Part shown: piece by piece, positions 16,904 through 27,275 of the stretch | Numbering within the stretch: the stretch's first letter is position 1 | Layout of the letters: every line of letters starts with the position of its first letter | Origin: Pseudomonas putida | Lineage (GTDB): Bacteria > Pseudomonadota > Gammaproteobacteria > Pseudomonadales > Pseudomonadaceae | Reading direction: 5' to 3' | DNA: 45,720 nt | Assembly: GCF_028682175.1 (NCBI RefSeq) | Contig: NZ_JANHKS010000043.1 | Coordinates: 1-45,720 of the forward strand | Translations under genes and position numbers: made by a program | The notes under the pieces: generated by a model | What the model saw: only the letters and a program-made list of their open reading frames with translations | Told to the model about the DNA's origin: nothing | The model's database searches: none

Positions 16904-19471
16904 GTGTTGAAGAAAGTCCTGTTTCAAGTGCATTGGTTCTTCGGGATCACGGCGGGTCTGGTGCTGGCCCTGATGGGCATCACGGGTGCGCTGTATTCGT
17001 TCGAAGACGAAATCATGGATGCGCTCAACCCCGATGCGCTGTTCGTCCAGCCTGGCGAGCGTCAGTTGTCGCTCACGGAAATGGTCAGCAAGCTCGAAGC
17101 CCAAGGCAATGACACCGTTTCGATGTTCCGCATCGAGGTCGGTGGCGACCGGGCCGCGCAGGTCTGGTTCAAGCCTGCGCCAGGTGAGCGTCGTGGCCAG
17201 ATGCACAACTTCGACCCCTACACCGGCGAGTTCAAGCCGGACGCCACAGGCCAGGATTTCTTCGGCTTCATGCTCAACCTGCACCGCTTCCTTGCCGCCG
17301 GTGAATACGGCAAGCAGGTAACGGCCGCCTGTACCCTGATCCTGGTGTTCTTCTGCCTGTCGGGCCTGTACCTGCGCTGGCCGCGTCAGGCCTTGAACTG
17401 GCGCGTGTGGCTGACCCTGGACTGGGCGAAGAAGGGACGCAGTTTCAACTGGGACCTGCATTCGGTGTTCGGTACCTGGTGCCTGATCGTTTACCTGTTG
17501 CTGGCCGTCACCGGGCTGATGTGGTCCTACGACTGGTTCAACAATGGCATGAACAAGCTGATCGGCGATCCACCCGTACCTGGCGAACAGCGCCGTGGCG
17601 GCGGTGGCCCGCGCCCGGGAGCCGGTCCGCGTGACGCCGCGCCCGAGCAACCTCTGGTTGCCGACTATGCCGCGATTTGGGACACGATCCAGAAAGCCGC
17701 AGGCGCCGACCTCAAGAGCTACAACCTGCGCATGCCGCAGGCAGCGGGCCAGATGGCGACGGTGTACTACATCCTCAAGGACTCGCCACACCCGCGCGCA
17801 CTCAACCAGATCACCCTCGACCCGGCCAACGGCAAGCTCAAGGCAGTATCGCGCTACGCCGACAAGGGCTATGGCGCGCAGCTGCTGGTCAGTAACTACT
17901 CGCTGCACACCGGCAGCTACTGGGGCCTCACCGGCCGCATCGTGATTACCGTCGCCGCGCTGTTGATGCCGCTGTTTTTCATTACCGGCTGGTTGCTGTA
18001 TCTGGATCGCCGTCGCAAGAAGCGCGAAATCCGCAACGCCCGTGGCGAAGTCGCCGTTTCGCCTTCCAGCGCCTATGGCAGCCAAGGCCCGGCGTGGCTG
18101 ATCGGCTTTGCCAGCCAGAGCGGTTTTGCCGAGCAACTGGCCTGGCAGACGGCCGGACAATTGCAGTCGGCGGGTTTGCCGGTGCGCGTGCAGCGTCTGG
18201 CGGACATGACCGAGCAGGACCTGAACCAGAGCCGCAACGCGCTGTTCGTCGTCAGCACCTTTGGCGACGGCGAAGCGCCTGACAGCGCCCGTGGTTTCGA
18301 GCGCAAGCTGCTGGGCCAACCGCTGTCCCTGCAAAACCTCAATTACGCGGTGTTGGGGCTGGGGGATCGTCAGTATCAGCACTTCTGCGGATTCGCCCAG
18401 CGTCTGCACGGCTGGCTGGCCGAGCGCGGAGGCAGCACGCTGTTCGCGCCAGTCGAAGTGGACAGCGGTGACGCTGGCGCGGTGCAACACTGGCAACAGC
18501 AATTGAGCGAAGTCACCGGATCGACACCGGCGGCGGCATGGACTGCGCCCGAATACGAGAACTGGGTGCTGGCTCAGCGCGACTGGCTGAACCCTGACAG
18601 CGCTGGCTCGAAGGTGTTTCTGCTGGGGTTGATATCGGCCTCCGACACGTCGTGGGAGGCGGGCGATCTGGTCGAAGTGCTGCCGCGCAACCCTGCGTTT
18701 GCCGTGGAGCAGTTCCTTGCCGGCCTGGGCATTGATGCCGACACGCAAGTCACTGTCGACGGCCTGAACGAAAGCCTCGCACAGGCACTGGGCAGCCGCC
18801 AGTTGCCCGCCAACCGTAGCCACCTGGTCGGGTTGCATGCGCAAGCGCTGGTCGATGCGTTGGTGCCGCTGGCGATGCGTGAGTATTCCATTGCCTCGAT
18901 GCCACAGGACGGTTCGCTGCAACTGATCGTGCGCCAGGAACTGCACCCCGACGGCAGCCTCGGCCTGGGTTCCGGCTGGCTGACCGAGCATGCTTCGCTG
19001 GGCGGCGCGATCAGCCTGCGGGTTCGGCGCAACAGCAGCTTCCACCTGCCGAGCGAGCCGGCGCCGATGATCCTGATCGGTAACGGCACGGGACTGGCAG
19101 GCTTGCGTAGCCTGCTCAAGGCACGCATCGCCCAGGGCGAGCAGCGCAACTGGCTGTTGTTCGGCGAACGCAACGCCGCCCATGACTTCCACTGCGGGAA
19201 TGAGCTGCAAAGCTGGCTGGCCTCCGCTGACCTGGCGCGACTGGACCTGGCGTTCTCCCGGGATCAGGCGCAGAAAGTCTACGTACAGGATCGCCTGCGC
19301 GAAGCCGCCGACGAACTGCACCGCTGGCTGGCCGATGGCGCCGTCATCTACATCTGCGGCAGCCTCGAAGGAATGGCCGCCGGGGTGGATGCCGTGCTGG
19401 TTGAGCTGCTGGGCGAAAAGGGCGTAGAACGCCTCATCGAACAAGGCCGCTACCGCCGCGACGTGTACTGA
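16904..19471 (+). CDS. piuB: PiuB: PepSY transmembrane domain fused to flavodoxin/FAD reductase
   Basis: This 855-aa inner-membrane protein probably reduces ferric siderophore iron. The N-terminal part (about 1-380) is a PepSY-associated TM domain with four main membrane segments (VHWFFGITAGLVLALMGITG, an AACTLILVFFCLSGLYLRW span, and later pairs). A flavodoxin-like domain follows (about 396-545; STFGDGEAPDSA binds FMN). A sulfite-reductase-like FAD/NAD(P)H domain closes the protein, with REYSIAS for FAD and GNGTGLAGLRSLL for the nucleotide. The start is a GTG at 16904 after GAGG. Its place next to piuA and its likely Fur box support an iron role. Confidence 0.9.
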   Translation: MLKKVLFQVHWFFGITAGLVLALMGITGALYSFEDEIMDALNPDALFVQPGERQLSLTEMVSKLEAQGNDTVSMFRIEVGGDRAAQVWFKPAPGERRGQMHNFDPYTGEFKPDATGQDFFGFMLNLHRFLAAGEYGKQVTAACTLILVFFCLSGLYLRWPRQALNWRVWLTLDWAKKGRSFNWDLHSVFGTWCLIVYLLLAVTGLMWSYDWFNNGMNKLIGDPPVPGEQRRGGGGPRPGAGPRDAAPEQPLVADYAAIWDTIQKAAGADLKSYNLRMPQAAGQMATVYYILKDSPHPRALNQITLDPANGKLKAVSRYADKGYGAQLLVSNYSLHTGSYWGLTGRIVITVAALLMPLFFITGWLLYLDRRRKKREIRNARGEVAVSPSSAYGSQGPAWLIGFASQSGFAEQLAWQTAGQLQSAGLPVRVQRLADMTEQDLNQSRNALFVVSTFGDGEAPDSARGFERKLLGQPLSLQNLNYAVLGLGDRQYQHFCGFAQRLHGWLAERGGSTLFAPVEVDSGDAGAVQHWQQQLSEVTGSTPAAAWTAPEYENWVLAQRDWLNPDSAGSKVFLLGLISASDTSWEAGDLVEVLPRNPAFAVEQFLAGLGIDADTQVTVDGLNESLAQALGSRQLPANRSHLVGLHAQALVDALVPLAMREYSIASMPQDGSLQLIVRQELHPDGSLGLGSGWLTEHASLGGAISLRVRRNSSFHLPSEPAPMILIGNGTGLAGLRSLLKARIAQGEQRNWLLFGERNAAHDFHCGNELQSWLASADLARLDLAFSRDQAQKVYVQDRLREAADELHRWLADGAVIYICGSLEGMAAGVDAVLVELLGEKGVERLIEQGRYRRDVY

Positions 19472-19474
19472 CCA

Positions 19475-19610
19475 CCCGTAGCAGCACGGCTTGCCGGCGG
19501 GAGCGATTTTGAGGACGCCGTCGTCCGAATGCGGCCCAGACCAAGCGCGCTCCTACAGGATCGGGGACGTTTTCGAGATCGCTCCCGCCGGCAAGCCGTG
19601 CTGCTACGGG
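19475..19610. repeat. REP inverted pair downstream of piuB
   Basis: Arms near 19475-19507 and 19578-19610 carry the second REP class of this genome (core GTAGCAGCACGGCTTGCCGG) in opposite orientation. A single arm of the other class (aagcgcgctcctac) lies in the loop near 19540-19556. Confidence 0.85.
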
Positions 19611-20008
19611 TCGGTGGTGTATTTTAGATTTTGATTTTGATCTTACTGCGCGATGGCACAGGCGCCGCAGAGCGCGACGTCAAGGCGCCAAGCCGAGCGC
19701 AGGTGTCGTGGAGGGGGATGAGCGGCAGGAAGCCGCGAAAGCCGTGCGGGCCATGGATGGCCCATCATGGCGTGCCCCCGGAACGGCGCCGGAGTCGAGG
19801 GAAGTCCGAAGGACCCCAGCCTGTCGCACAGACCTTTTGGTTACTTTTGGCTGGGCCGGCATTCCGGGCGAATGCCAAAAGTGACCCGCCGTAAGGGCGG
19901 AAAGGTGAATTAGCAACACCATCGGGAACGGATATAGACGCAACGTCAGCGTCTCAAGCTGACGCGGAGCGTCGCACGAGGCATTCCCACGCGGAGCGTG
20001 GGAACGAT
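19611..20008. repeat. Dispersed-repeat block, probably non-coding
   Basis: The block between the REP pairs contains GGCCATGGATGGCC and other short palindromes. It also has a segment around TTTTGGTTACTTTTGG and AAAAGTGACCCGCCGTAAGG that I associate with dispersed intergenic repeats of fluorescent pseudomonads, and the small palindrome CCCACGCGGAGCGTGGG (19985-20001). An 87-codon frame (19631-19894) runs through it. It is arginine/proline-rich, has no ribosome-binding site and is best not called a gene. Confidence 0.5.
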
Positions 20009-20071
20009 CAGCACGGCTTGCCGGCGGGGGCGATTTCAAAGACGCCCCCGCCGGCAAGCCGTGCTGCTACG
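20009..20071. repeat. REP inverted pair at the end of the dpp operon
   Basis: Arms 20009-20032 and 20043-20071 contain the CAGCACGGCTTGCCGGCGGG core in opposite orientation around a 10-base loop. The pair sits 11 bases after the dppF stop codon and probably defines the 3' end of the dpp transcript. Confidence 0.85.
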
Positions 20072-20082
20072 TCACCCATCAA

Positions 20083-21056
<974 letters not shown>

Positions 21057-21057
<1 letters not shown>

Positions 21058-22025
21058 CACGCCACCTCCTGATTAAGCGGATAGAAGCAGCGCACCAGGC
21101 CGTGGACCTGCGGGTCCAGGGTCGGGCGTTGCTGGCGGCATTTTTCCTGGACGTACGGGCAGCGCGGCGACAGCAGGCAGCCAGTAGGCCGGTCATAGCG
21201 ACCGGGGACGATACCTGGCAGCGTGGCCAGGCGCTCGGCGCCCATGCTGTGCTCGGGGATCGCCGCCAGCAGTGCTTCGCTGTACGGGTGCGCCGGGACG
21301 TCGAACAGGCCGGGAACCTGGCCGACTTCAACGGCCTGGCCTGCGTACATCACGCACACGCGCTGGGCGGTCTCGGCCACTACCGCGAGGTCGTGGGTAA
21401 TGAGAACCAGCGCCATGTCCTGCTCTTTCTGCAGGGCCAGCAGCAGGTCCATGATCTGCGCCTGAATGGTCACGTCCAGTGCAGTGGTCGGCTCGTCGGC
21501 GATCAGCAGTTTCGGCTCGCCGGCAATGGCCATGGCGATTGCGACGCGCTGGCTCATGCCGCCGGAGAGCTGGTGCGGATAGGCGTCCAGACGCTGTGCG
21601 GCGCCCGGAATCTCGACCTTCTGCAGCAATTCCAGGGCCCGCTGGTGCGCAGCCTTGCCCTTGAGGCCCAGGTGTTGCTTGAGCACTTCCTTGATCTGGA
21701 AGCCCACGGTGTAGCTGGGGTTCAGGGCGGTCATCGGGTCCTGGAAAACCATCGACAGATCCTTGCCGACGATCTTGCGACGTTCCCGTGCGCCAAGCTT
21801 GAGCATGTCCTTGCCGTCGAAGCTCAGGGAGTCGGCGGTGACGATGCCGGGGTGATCGATCAGGCCCATCAGCGCCATCATGGTCACGGATTTGCCCGAG
21901 CCCGACTCGCCAACGATTGCCAGTACTTCGCCCTTTTCCACGCGCAGGTCCAGGCCATCGACCACCGGGGTGGCGTTGGCGTCGCCGAAGCGCACGTTGA
22001 GGTTTTTCATTTCTAACAAAGGCAT
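21057..22025 (-). CDS. dppD: Dipeptide ABC transporter ATPase DppD
   Basis: The partner ATPase of DppF, 322 aa. Walker A GESGSGKS is at 39-46, the signature LSGGMSQR at 153-160, and Walker B LLIADEP follows. The C-terminal family motif PTGCLLSPRCPYVQEKC is present. I chose the ATG at 22025 (MPLLEMKNLNV), preceded by GAGGA; the longer frame from 22070 adds 15 residues and runs into the end of dppC. It is translationally coupled to dppF by a one-base overlap. Confidence 0.94.
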
Positions 22026-22035
22026 TGGGTCGTCC

Positions 22036-22947
22036 TCAGGCGGCGTTCTTGAGTTTCGGGTCCAGCGCATCGCGCAGGCCGTCGCCCATCAGGTTGATTG
22101 CCAGCACGCTGAGCAGGATGGTCAGGCCAGGGAGGCTCACCACCCACCAGGCGCGTTCGATGTAGTCGCGGGCCGAAGCGAGCATGGTGCCCCACTCAGG
22201 CGTTGGCGGTTGTACACCCAGACCCAGGAAGCCCAGCGCCGCGGCGTCGAGGATTGCCGAGGAGAAACTCAAGGTTGCCTGCACGATCAGCGGCGCCATG
22301 CAGTTGGGCAGCACGGTGATGAACATCAGGCGCGGCAGGGTGGCGCCGGCCAGACGGGCAGCGGTCACGTAGTCGCGGTTCAGTTCGCCCATCACGGCGG
22401 CGCGGGTCAGGCGCACGTAGGAGGGCAGGGACACGATGGCGATGGCGATCACGGTGTTGATCAGGCCAGGGCCGAGGATCGCGACGATGGCGACAGCCAG
22501 CAGCAGCGACGGCAGGGCCAGCATGATGTCCATCAGGCGCATGATGGTCGGGCCCAGGACCTTGGGGAAGAAGCCCGCCAGCAGGCCCATGAGGATGCCC
22601 GGAATCAGCGACATCACCACAGACGACAGGCCGATCAGCAGCGACAGCCGCGAACCCTGGATCAGGCGCGACAGCAGATCGCGGCCCAGTTCGTCGGTGC
22701 CCAGCAGGAACTGCCACTGGCCGCCTTCAAGCCAGACTGGCGGGGTCAGCAGGAAGTCGCGGTATTGCTCGCTCGGGTCGTGAGGTGCGACCCACGGGGC
22801 GAAGATGGCGCAGAAGACCACCAGCGCCATGAAGGCCAGACCGGCCACGGCGCCTTTGTTCTTGGCGAAGTGCTGCCAGAATTCTTTGTAGACGGAGGGG
22901 TAAAGCAGGCTTTGATCGACTGCTACCACAGGAGTAGGTGTATTCAT
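22036..22947 (-). CDS. dppC: Dipeptide ABC transporter permease DppC
   Basis: An inner-membrane permease of 303 aa that pairs with DppB. It has an N-terminal OppC-type extension and first membrane span (KGAVAGLAFMALVVFCAIFAPW). Four or five further spans follow, with the ATPase-contact loop DYVTAARLAGATLPRLMFITVLPN. The ATG at 22947 is preferred over 22989 because it gives the usual DppC length and N-terminus. It lies 10 bp downstream of dppB and 10 bp upstream of dppD. Confidence 0.93.
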   Translation of the reverse strand: MNTPTPVVAVDQSLLYPSVYKEFWQHFAKNKGAVAGLAFMALVVFCAIFAPWVAPHDPSEQYRDFLLTPPVWLEGGQWQFLLGTDELGRDLLSRLIQGSRLSLLIGLSSVVMSLIPGILMGLLAGFFPKVLGPTIMRLMDIMLALPSLLLAVAIVAILGPGLINTVIAIAIVSLPSYVRLTRAAVMGELNRDYVTAARLAGATLPRLMFITVLPNCMAPLIVQATLSFSSAILDAAALGFLGLGVQPPTPEWGTMLASARDYIERAWWVVSLPGLTILLSVLAINLMGDGLRDALDPKLKNAA

Positions 22948-22957
22948 GGTCGTGATC

Positions 22958-23968
22958 TCAGCGCTGGTGACGGATGCGTGGGTTGGCAAAGCCGTAGAGG
23001 ATGTCCACCACGAAGTTGACCAGGATCACCAGGCAGGCGATTAACAGGATGCCGTTCTGCACGACAGGGTAGTCACGGGCGCCGATGGCTTCGATCAGCC
23101 ATTTACCGATACCCGGCCACGAGAAGATGGTCTCGGTCAGGACGGCACCGGCGAGCAGCGTGCCCACTTGCAGGCCGAACACGGTCAGCACCGGGATCAG
23201 CGCGTTGCGCAGGCCGTGGACGAACACCACGCGAGCCGGCGACAGGCCTTTGGCCCGGGCGGTGCGAACGTAGTCTTCACGCAGCACTTCGAGCATCGAG
23301 GAGCGGGTCATCCGGGCGATAACCGCCAGCGGAATGGTGCCCAGCACGATGGCCGGCAGGATCAGGTGACGCAGGGCGTCGATGAACGAGCCTTCTTCAT
23401 CGCTGAGCAGCGTGTCGATCAGCATGAAGCCGGTTTTCGGCGGGATGTCGTACAGCAGGTCGATACGTCCCGACACCGGGGTCCAGCCCAGGGACACCGA
23501 GAAGAACATGATGAGAATCAGGCCCCACCAGAAGATCGGCATCGAATAGCCCGCAAGGGAGATGCCCATCACGCCATGGTCGAACAGGGACCCTCGCCTG
23601 AGGGCCGCGATGACCCCGGCCAGAAGCCCGAGAATGCCTGCGAAGATCAGCGCCGCAATCGACAGTTCCAGAGTGGCCGGGAACAGCGAAGTGAATTCGG
23701 TCCACACGCTAGTGCGCGTACGCAGCGACTCGCCCAGATCGCCATGGGCGAGCTTGCCGACGTAGTCGATGTATTGCGCATACAGGGGTTTGTTCAGGCC
23801 AAGACGTTCCATGGCTTGGGCGTGCATTTCCGGATCGACCCGGCGTTCACCCATCATGACTTCGACCGGGTCGCCCGGAATCAGGCGGATCAATGCGAAG
23901 GTCAGCAAGGTGATGCCGAAGAAGGTGGGTATGAGCAACCCCACTCGGCGAGCGATAAAACTAAACAT
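22958..23968 (-). CDS. dppB: Dipeptide ABC transporter permease DppB
   Basis: A 336-aa inner-membrane permease starting MFSFIARRVGLLIPTFFGIT, the classical DppB/OppB N-terminus. It has six predicted spans and the EAA-type loop DYVRTARAKGLSPARVVFVHGLRNALIP. It forms the translocation channel with DppC. It is the first permease gene after the binding-protein gene and is separated from it by a GC-rich hairpin, an arrangement that normally lets the binding protein be made in excess. Confidence 0.94.
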   Translation of the reverse strand: MFSFIARRVGLLIPTFFGITLLTFALIRLIPGDPVEVMMGERRVDPEMHAQAMERLGLNKPLYAQYIDYVGKLAHGDLGESLRTRTSVWTEFTSLFPATLELSIAALIFAGILGLLAGVIAALRRGSLFDHGVMGISLAGYSMPIFWWGLILIMFFSVSLGWTPVSGRIDLLYDIPPKTGFMLIDTLLSDEEGSFIDALRHLILPAIVLGTIPLAVIARMTRSSMLEVLREDYVRTARAKGLSPARVVFVHGLRNALIPVLTVFGLQVGTLLAGAVLTETIFSWPGIGKWLIEAIGARDYPVVQNGILLIACLVILVNFVVDILYGFANPRIRHQR

Positions 23969-24004
23969 CTTCTCGTGTACCTCATCAGCCGGTTAGGCGT
24001 GTGC

Positions 24005-24033
24005 CCGGCGGGGCCCTTGTGTGAGCCCGCCGG
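24005..24033 (-). other. Stem-loop between dppA and dppB
   Basis: A GC-rich stem (CCGGCGGGGC with GCCCGCCGG, one bulged base) with a loop of about 10 bases lies in the 74-bp gap. No T-run follows, so it is likely an RNA-stability or partial-termination element favouring binding-protein expression. Confidence 0.65.
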
Positions 24034-24042
24034 ATTGTTCTT

Positions 24043-25650
24043 CTACTTCACTTGGGTGGTAGCGAAGTTATTCGTGGTGAGGGGGCTAATGTGATAACCC
24101 TCTACGTTCTTGCGCATTGCAGTGAACATTTTAGTGTGCGCCATGCTGATCCATGGCTGATCCTGATTGAAGATCACCTGTGCCTGCTCATAGAGCGCGG
24201 CACGTTCGGCCGGGTCGGTTTTTTCCCGGGCCTGATCGATCAACGTCTGGAACTTCTGATTGCACCAGCGCGCGTAGTTTTCGCCGTTCTTGGCGGCTTC
24301 GCAGCTCAGGTTCGGGGTCAGGAAGTTATCAGGGTCGCCATTGTCGCCTGCCCAGCCCGCCGACACCATGTCGTGTTCGCCGTTTTTGGCCCGTTTGAGC
24401 ATTTCGCCCCATTCCATGACGCGAATATCTAACTTAATGCCGACTTTCGCCAAGTCGGCCTGCATCATCTGCGCGCCGAGCAGCGGGTTAGGGTTGGTCT
24501 GGCCGCCACCGTTGCGGGTGAACAGGGTCAGCACGGTGCCGTCCGGAACGCCTGCTTCCTTAAGCAAGGCACGTGCCTTGTCCAGGTCGTGGGCCGGGTT
24601 TTTCAGCTCCTTGTTGTAGCCGAGCAGCGTGTCCGGGTACGGGTTGACGCCCACCGTCGCGTTGCCTTTGCCAAACAGCGCGTTGACGTAGGCTTCCTTG
24701 TCGAAGGCGATGTCGATGGCTTTGCGCACCCGCACGTCGCTCATGTACTTGTGGGTGGTGTTCATGGCGATGTAGGCGGTGGTCATCGAGTTGAGCTCGT
24801 CGACCTTCAGGTTCGCATCCTTGCGGATGCTCGGGATGTCGTCAGGCTTGGGATACAGCGCGACCTGGCATTCGTTGGCCTTGAGCTTCTGCAGGCGCAC
24901 GTTGTTGTCGGTGGAGATGGCCAGAATCAGTGCATCGGCTGGCGGCTTGCCACGGAAGTAGTCCGGGTTGGCCTTGAAGCGCACCTGGGCATCCTTGGCG
25001 TAACGCTGGAAGACGAACGGGCCGGTGCCGACAGGCTGGCTGTTGAGGTTGTCGGTCTTGCCTGCCTTGAGCAACTGATCGGCGTATTCAGCCGAGTAGA
25101 TCGAGGAGAAAGCCATGGCCACGTCGGCCAGGAACGGTGCTTCGCGGCGGGTCAGGGTGAACTTGACGGTGTTGTCGTCCAGCTTCTCGACGCTTTTGAG
25201 CAGTTCTTTGAAGCCCATGCTTTCAAAGTACGGGAAACCCACGGTCGATTGCTTGTGCCACGGGTGGTTCGGGTCCAGTTGACGCTGGAAGCTCCAGACC
25301 ACGTCGTCGGCGTTCATGTCGCGGGTCGGTTTGAAGTATTCGGTGGTGTGGAACTTGACGCCCTTGCGCAGGTGGAAGGTGTAATTGAGGCCGTCTTCAC
25401 TGATGTCCCACGATTCGGCCAGAGCTGGCTCGATGTCCGTGGTGCCCGGCTTGAAATCCACCAGCCGGTTGAAAATGGTTTCCGCTGCCGCGTCGGCGGT
25501 GACGGCGGTGGTGTACAGCGCGGTGTCGAAACCTTCGGGGCTGGCTTCGGTGCAGACCACCAGCGGCTTGGCCGAAACGCCGACCGCGACGCTGAAAAGG
25601 GCAAGTGCTACCGCGTTGCGCAATGTTGCGAGTTTGAATGTCGATTTCAA
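24043..25650 (-). CDS. dppA: Dipeptide-binding periplasmic protein DppA (nearest to dppBCDF)
   Basis: This 535-aa SBP of family 5 starts with a signal peptide (MKSTFKLATLRNAVALALFSVAVGVSA). The mature protein shows the DppA-type entry CTEASPEGFDTALYTT and the conserved LAESWDISEDGLNYTFHLRKGVKFH. It binds di/tripeptides and hands them to DppBC. Of the four SBPs here it lies directly before dppB, so it is probably the ancestral partner. It differs most from the other three (CTEASPEGFD, not CSEGSPAGFD or CSEASPAGFD). Exact peptide preference cannot be read from the sequence. Confidence 0.9.
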   Translation of the reverse strand: MKSTFKLATLRNAVALALFSVAVGVSAKPLVVCTEASPEGFDTALYTTAVTADAAAETIFNRLVDFKPGTTDIEPALAESWDISEDGLNYTFHLRKGVKFHTTEYFKPTRDMNADDVVWSFQRQLDPNHPWHKQSTVGFPYFESMGFKELLKSVEKLDDNTVKFTLTRREAPFLADVAMAFSSIYSAEYADQLLKAGKTDNLNSQPVGTGPFVFQRYAKDAQVRFKANPDYFRGKPPADALILAISTDNNVRLQKLKANECQVALYPKPDDIPSIRKDANLKVDELNSMTTAYIAMNTTHKYMSDVRVRKAIDIAFDKEAYVNALFGKGNATVGVNPYPDTLLGYNKELKNPAHDLDKARALLKEAGVPDGTVLTLFTRNGGGQTNPNPLLGAQMMQADLAKVGIKLDIRVMEWGEMLKRAKNGEHDMVSAGWAGDNGDPDNFLTPNLSCEAAKNGENYARWCNQKFQTLIDQAREKTDPAERAALYEQAQVIFNQDQPWISMAHTKMFTAMRKNVEGYHISPLTTNNFATTQVK

Positions 25651-25693
25651 GTAAACGCCCTCGGCAAAGTGATGAAGCCAATACTGAGTGGGT

Positions 25694-25723
25694 GTTTCGG
25701 GCTATTAAGTTCTAGCCCGAAAC
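25694..25723 (-). other. Stem-loop between opdP and dppA
   Basis: A perfect 11-bp stem (GTTTCGGGCTA with TAGCCCGAAAC) with an 8-base loop lies in the 89-bp gap after the porin gene. It lacks a long T-run and may tune downstream expression. Confidence 0.7.
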
Positions 25724-25739
25724 GCTTCCATCTGCTGTA

Positions 25740-27122
25740 TCAGAGGATGTTGAACGGAATGGTGGTCACCAGGCGGAACTCGTTGATGTTGCCATCAGCC
25801 TGGTTGGCACTCGCGCGGTGGGTGGTGTAGGTCCCGCGCATGGTCGAGGCCTTCAGCGGGCCGGACTGCATGGTGTACGTGGCGCCTACGCCGTATTCGT
25901 AATGGGTTTCGCCGTCCATGCCGCGCACGTCGTAGGCGGTGCCCTTGTAGTGAGTACCGTCGATGTCGAAGCCGCGCGCCTGGTAGATGTTGAACTTCAG
26001 GCCCGGCACGCCGTAGTCGGCCATGTTCAGCAGGTAGCTCAGTTGCACCGACTTCTCGTTCGGTCCGTTGAAGTCCGAAAGCAGGGAGTTGGCCAGGAAG
26101 ATGGCGTTGCTGTCGTGGACGTAGTCGAAGTAGGTGTCGCCTTCCACTTCCTGGTACGCAATGCTGAAGCTGTGCGCCTTGTGGGTCGCGGTCAACGACA
26201 GGGAGTAGGTGTCGTTGTCGATCGGGCCCATTTTCTTGGCGCCCGAATCCTTGGTCTTGTAGTAGTTCAGGTTGGTCGACAGTCCCAGCACGTCGGTGTC
26301 GCCCATCTCGTGCAGGAACGAGAAGTAATACTGGTGCCAGAAGTCTTCGACGTTGGAGGCGTAGAAGCTGGTGGTCAGGCTCTTGAACGGCTTGTAGTCG
26401 ACGCCGGCCATGTCCACGCGATCGGCTTCGATGTTGGCGTTGGCGGTGTACTCGGAGCGGAACTTGGTCAGGCTCTGCTCGGAACGTGGCGAGACGCGGT
26501 CGAAGCTGCCGGCAGTGAACGACAGGTTGTTGAATTCTTCGCTCAGGATACTCACACCTTCGAAGCTCGAAGGCAGGGCGCGGTTACCGATATAAGCCAG
26601 CACCGGGGTGTTGAGCGACTGACGGCCTGCGGTCAGGGTGGTGTTGGAGATGCGTGCCTTGATGTTGCCCAGGCCCAGCTTGCTCCACTGGCCTACCGCG
26701 TCACCGTTGTTCTTGGTGAGGGTGCGGTTGGCGCCGCCCATCAGGTCGTCCTTGTCGCGGTCCAGCGCGACGGCGTTGTAGATCGCCATCTCGGTGGCGA
26801 AACCGACCGTGCCCTGTGTGAAGCCCGAGCTGTAGTTGACGATGGTGCCTTGCACCCAGTTGATCCGACGCGGATCACTGTCGACGATCACGCCGTTCTC
26901 CCTGCGGGAGAATTCGCCGCCGCGACGCAGCAGTTCGTTGGCGTACCAGTTCTTGGTGGAACCTGTGATCTTCGAGTCTTCCAGAAAGCCCTTGGCTTCG
27001 CTCTGGGCGTTGGAAGTAGCCAGGGTGGTCGGAACGAATTCCTGGCTGGTTGGCTCTGCCTGTGCGGCCATGCTCAGGCTGAGCATGGACAAGGCGAATA
27101 CAGCGGTGCTGGCTTTTTTCAC
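25740..27122 (-). CDS. opdP: OprD-family outer-membrane porin for dipeptides (OpdP-like)
   Basis: A 460-aa OprD-family channel with signal peptide MKKASTAVFALSMLSLSMAAQA. The mature part shows typical features: GFLEDSKITGSTKNWYANELLRR near the N-terminus, an alternating beta-strand pattern, and the final strand EFRLVTTIPFNIL. OprD porins admit specific small solutes. Its place inside the dpp cluster between two peptide-binding-protein genes points to di/tripeptides, as for OpdP of P. aeruginosa. The symbol is assigned by this context. Confidence 0.88.
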   Translation of the reverse strand: MKKASTAVFALSMLSLSMAAQAEPTSQEFVPTTLATSNAQSEAKGFLEDSKITGSTKNWYANELLRRGGEFSRRENGVIVDSDPRRINWVQGTIVNYSSGFTQGTVGFATEMAIYNAVALDRDKDDLMGGANRTLTKNNGDAVGQWSKLGLGNIKARISNTTLTAGRQSLNTPVLAYIGNRALPSSFEGVSILSEEFNNLSFTAGSFDRVSPRSEQSLTKFRSEYTANANIEADRVDMAGVDYKPFKSLTTSFYASNVEDFWHQYYFSFLHEMGDTDVLGLSTNLNYYKTKDSGAKKMGPIDNDTYSLSLTATHKAHSFSIAYQEVEGDTYFDYVHDSNAIFLANSLLSDFNGPNEKSVQLSYLLNMADYGVPGLKFNIYQARGFDIDGTHYKGTAYDVRGMDGETHYEYGVGATYTMQSGPLKASTMRGTYTTHRASANQADGNINEFRLVTTIPFNIL

Positions 27123-27213
27123 GTTTTGAAGCTCCCGTTTACTGCTTTTTTTAAAGGCCGGCTTTTATAGGTCGCCGGCTTGGTACGGCCTTATGAGCCA
27201 TGGTTTCTGCTGG

Positions 27214-27247
27214 GTCCGCGGTATGCGGATAAAGCGGTGCCGCGGAC
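27214..27247 (-). other. Stem-loop downstream of the second peptide-binding protein gene
   Basis: The 8-bp perfect arms GTCCGCGG (27214-27221) and CCGCGGAC (27240-27247) lie in the 153-bp gap before opdP. No T-run follows on the minus strand, so it is an RNA-stability or attenuation candidate. Confidence 0.5.
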
Positions 27248-27275
27248 GCAAGCGCCCTTGGCACGGTGGTTCGGA

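Noticed and set aside
16886..19444. 852-codon antisense frame opposite piuB, and similar long antisense frames opposite piuA, speC and the binding proteins
   Set aside because: They are shadows of real genes in GC-rich DNA, and no start signals or motifs support them.
19631..19894. 87-codon open frame in the piuB-dppF gap
   Set aside because: It lies in repeat-like DNA, has no ribosome-binding site, and its composition (Arg/Pro-rich) is that of a chance frame in GC-rich sequence.
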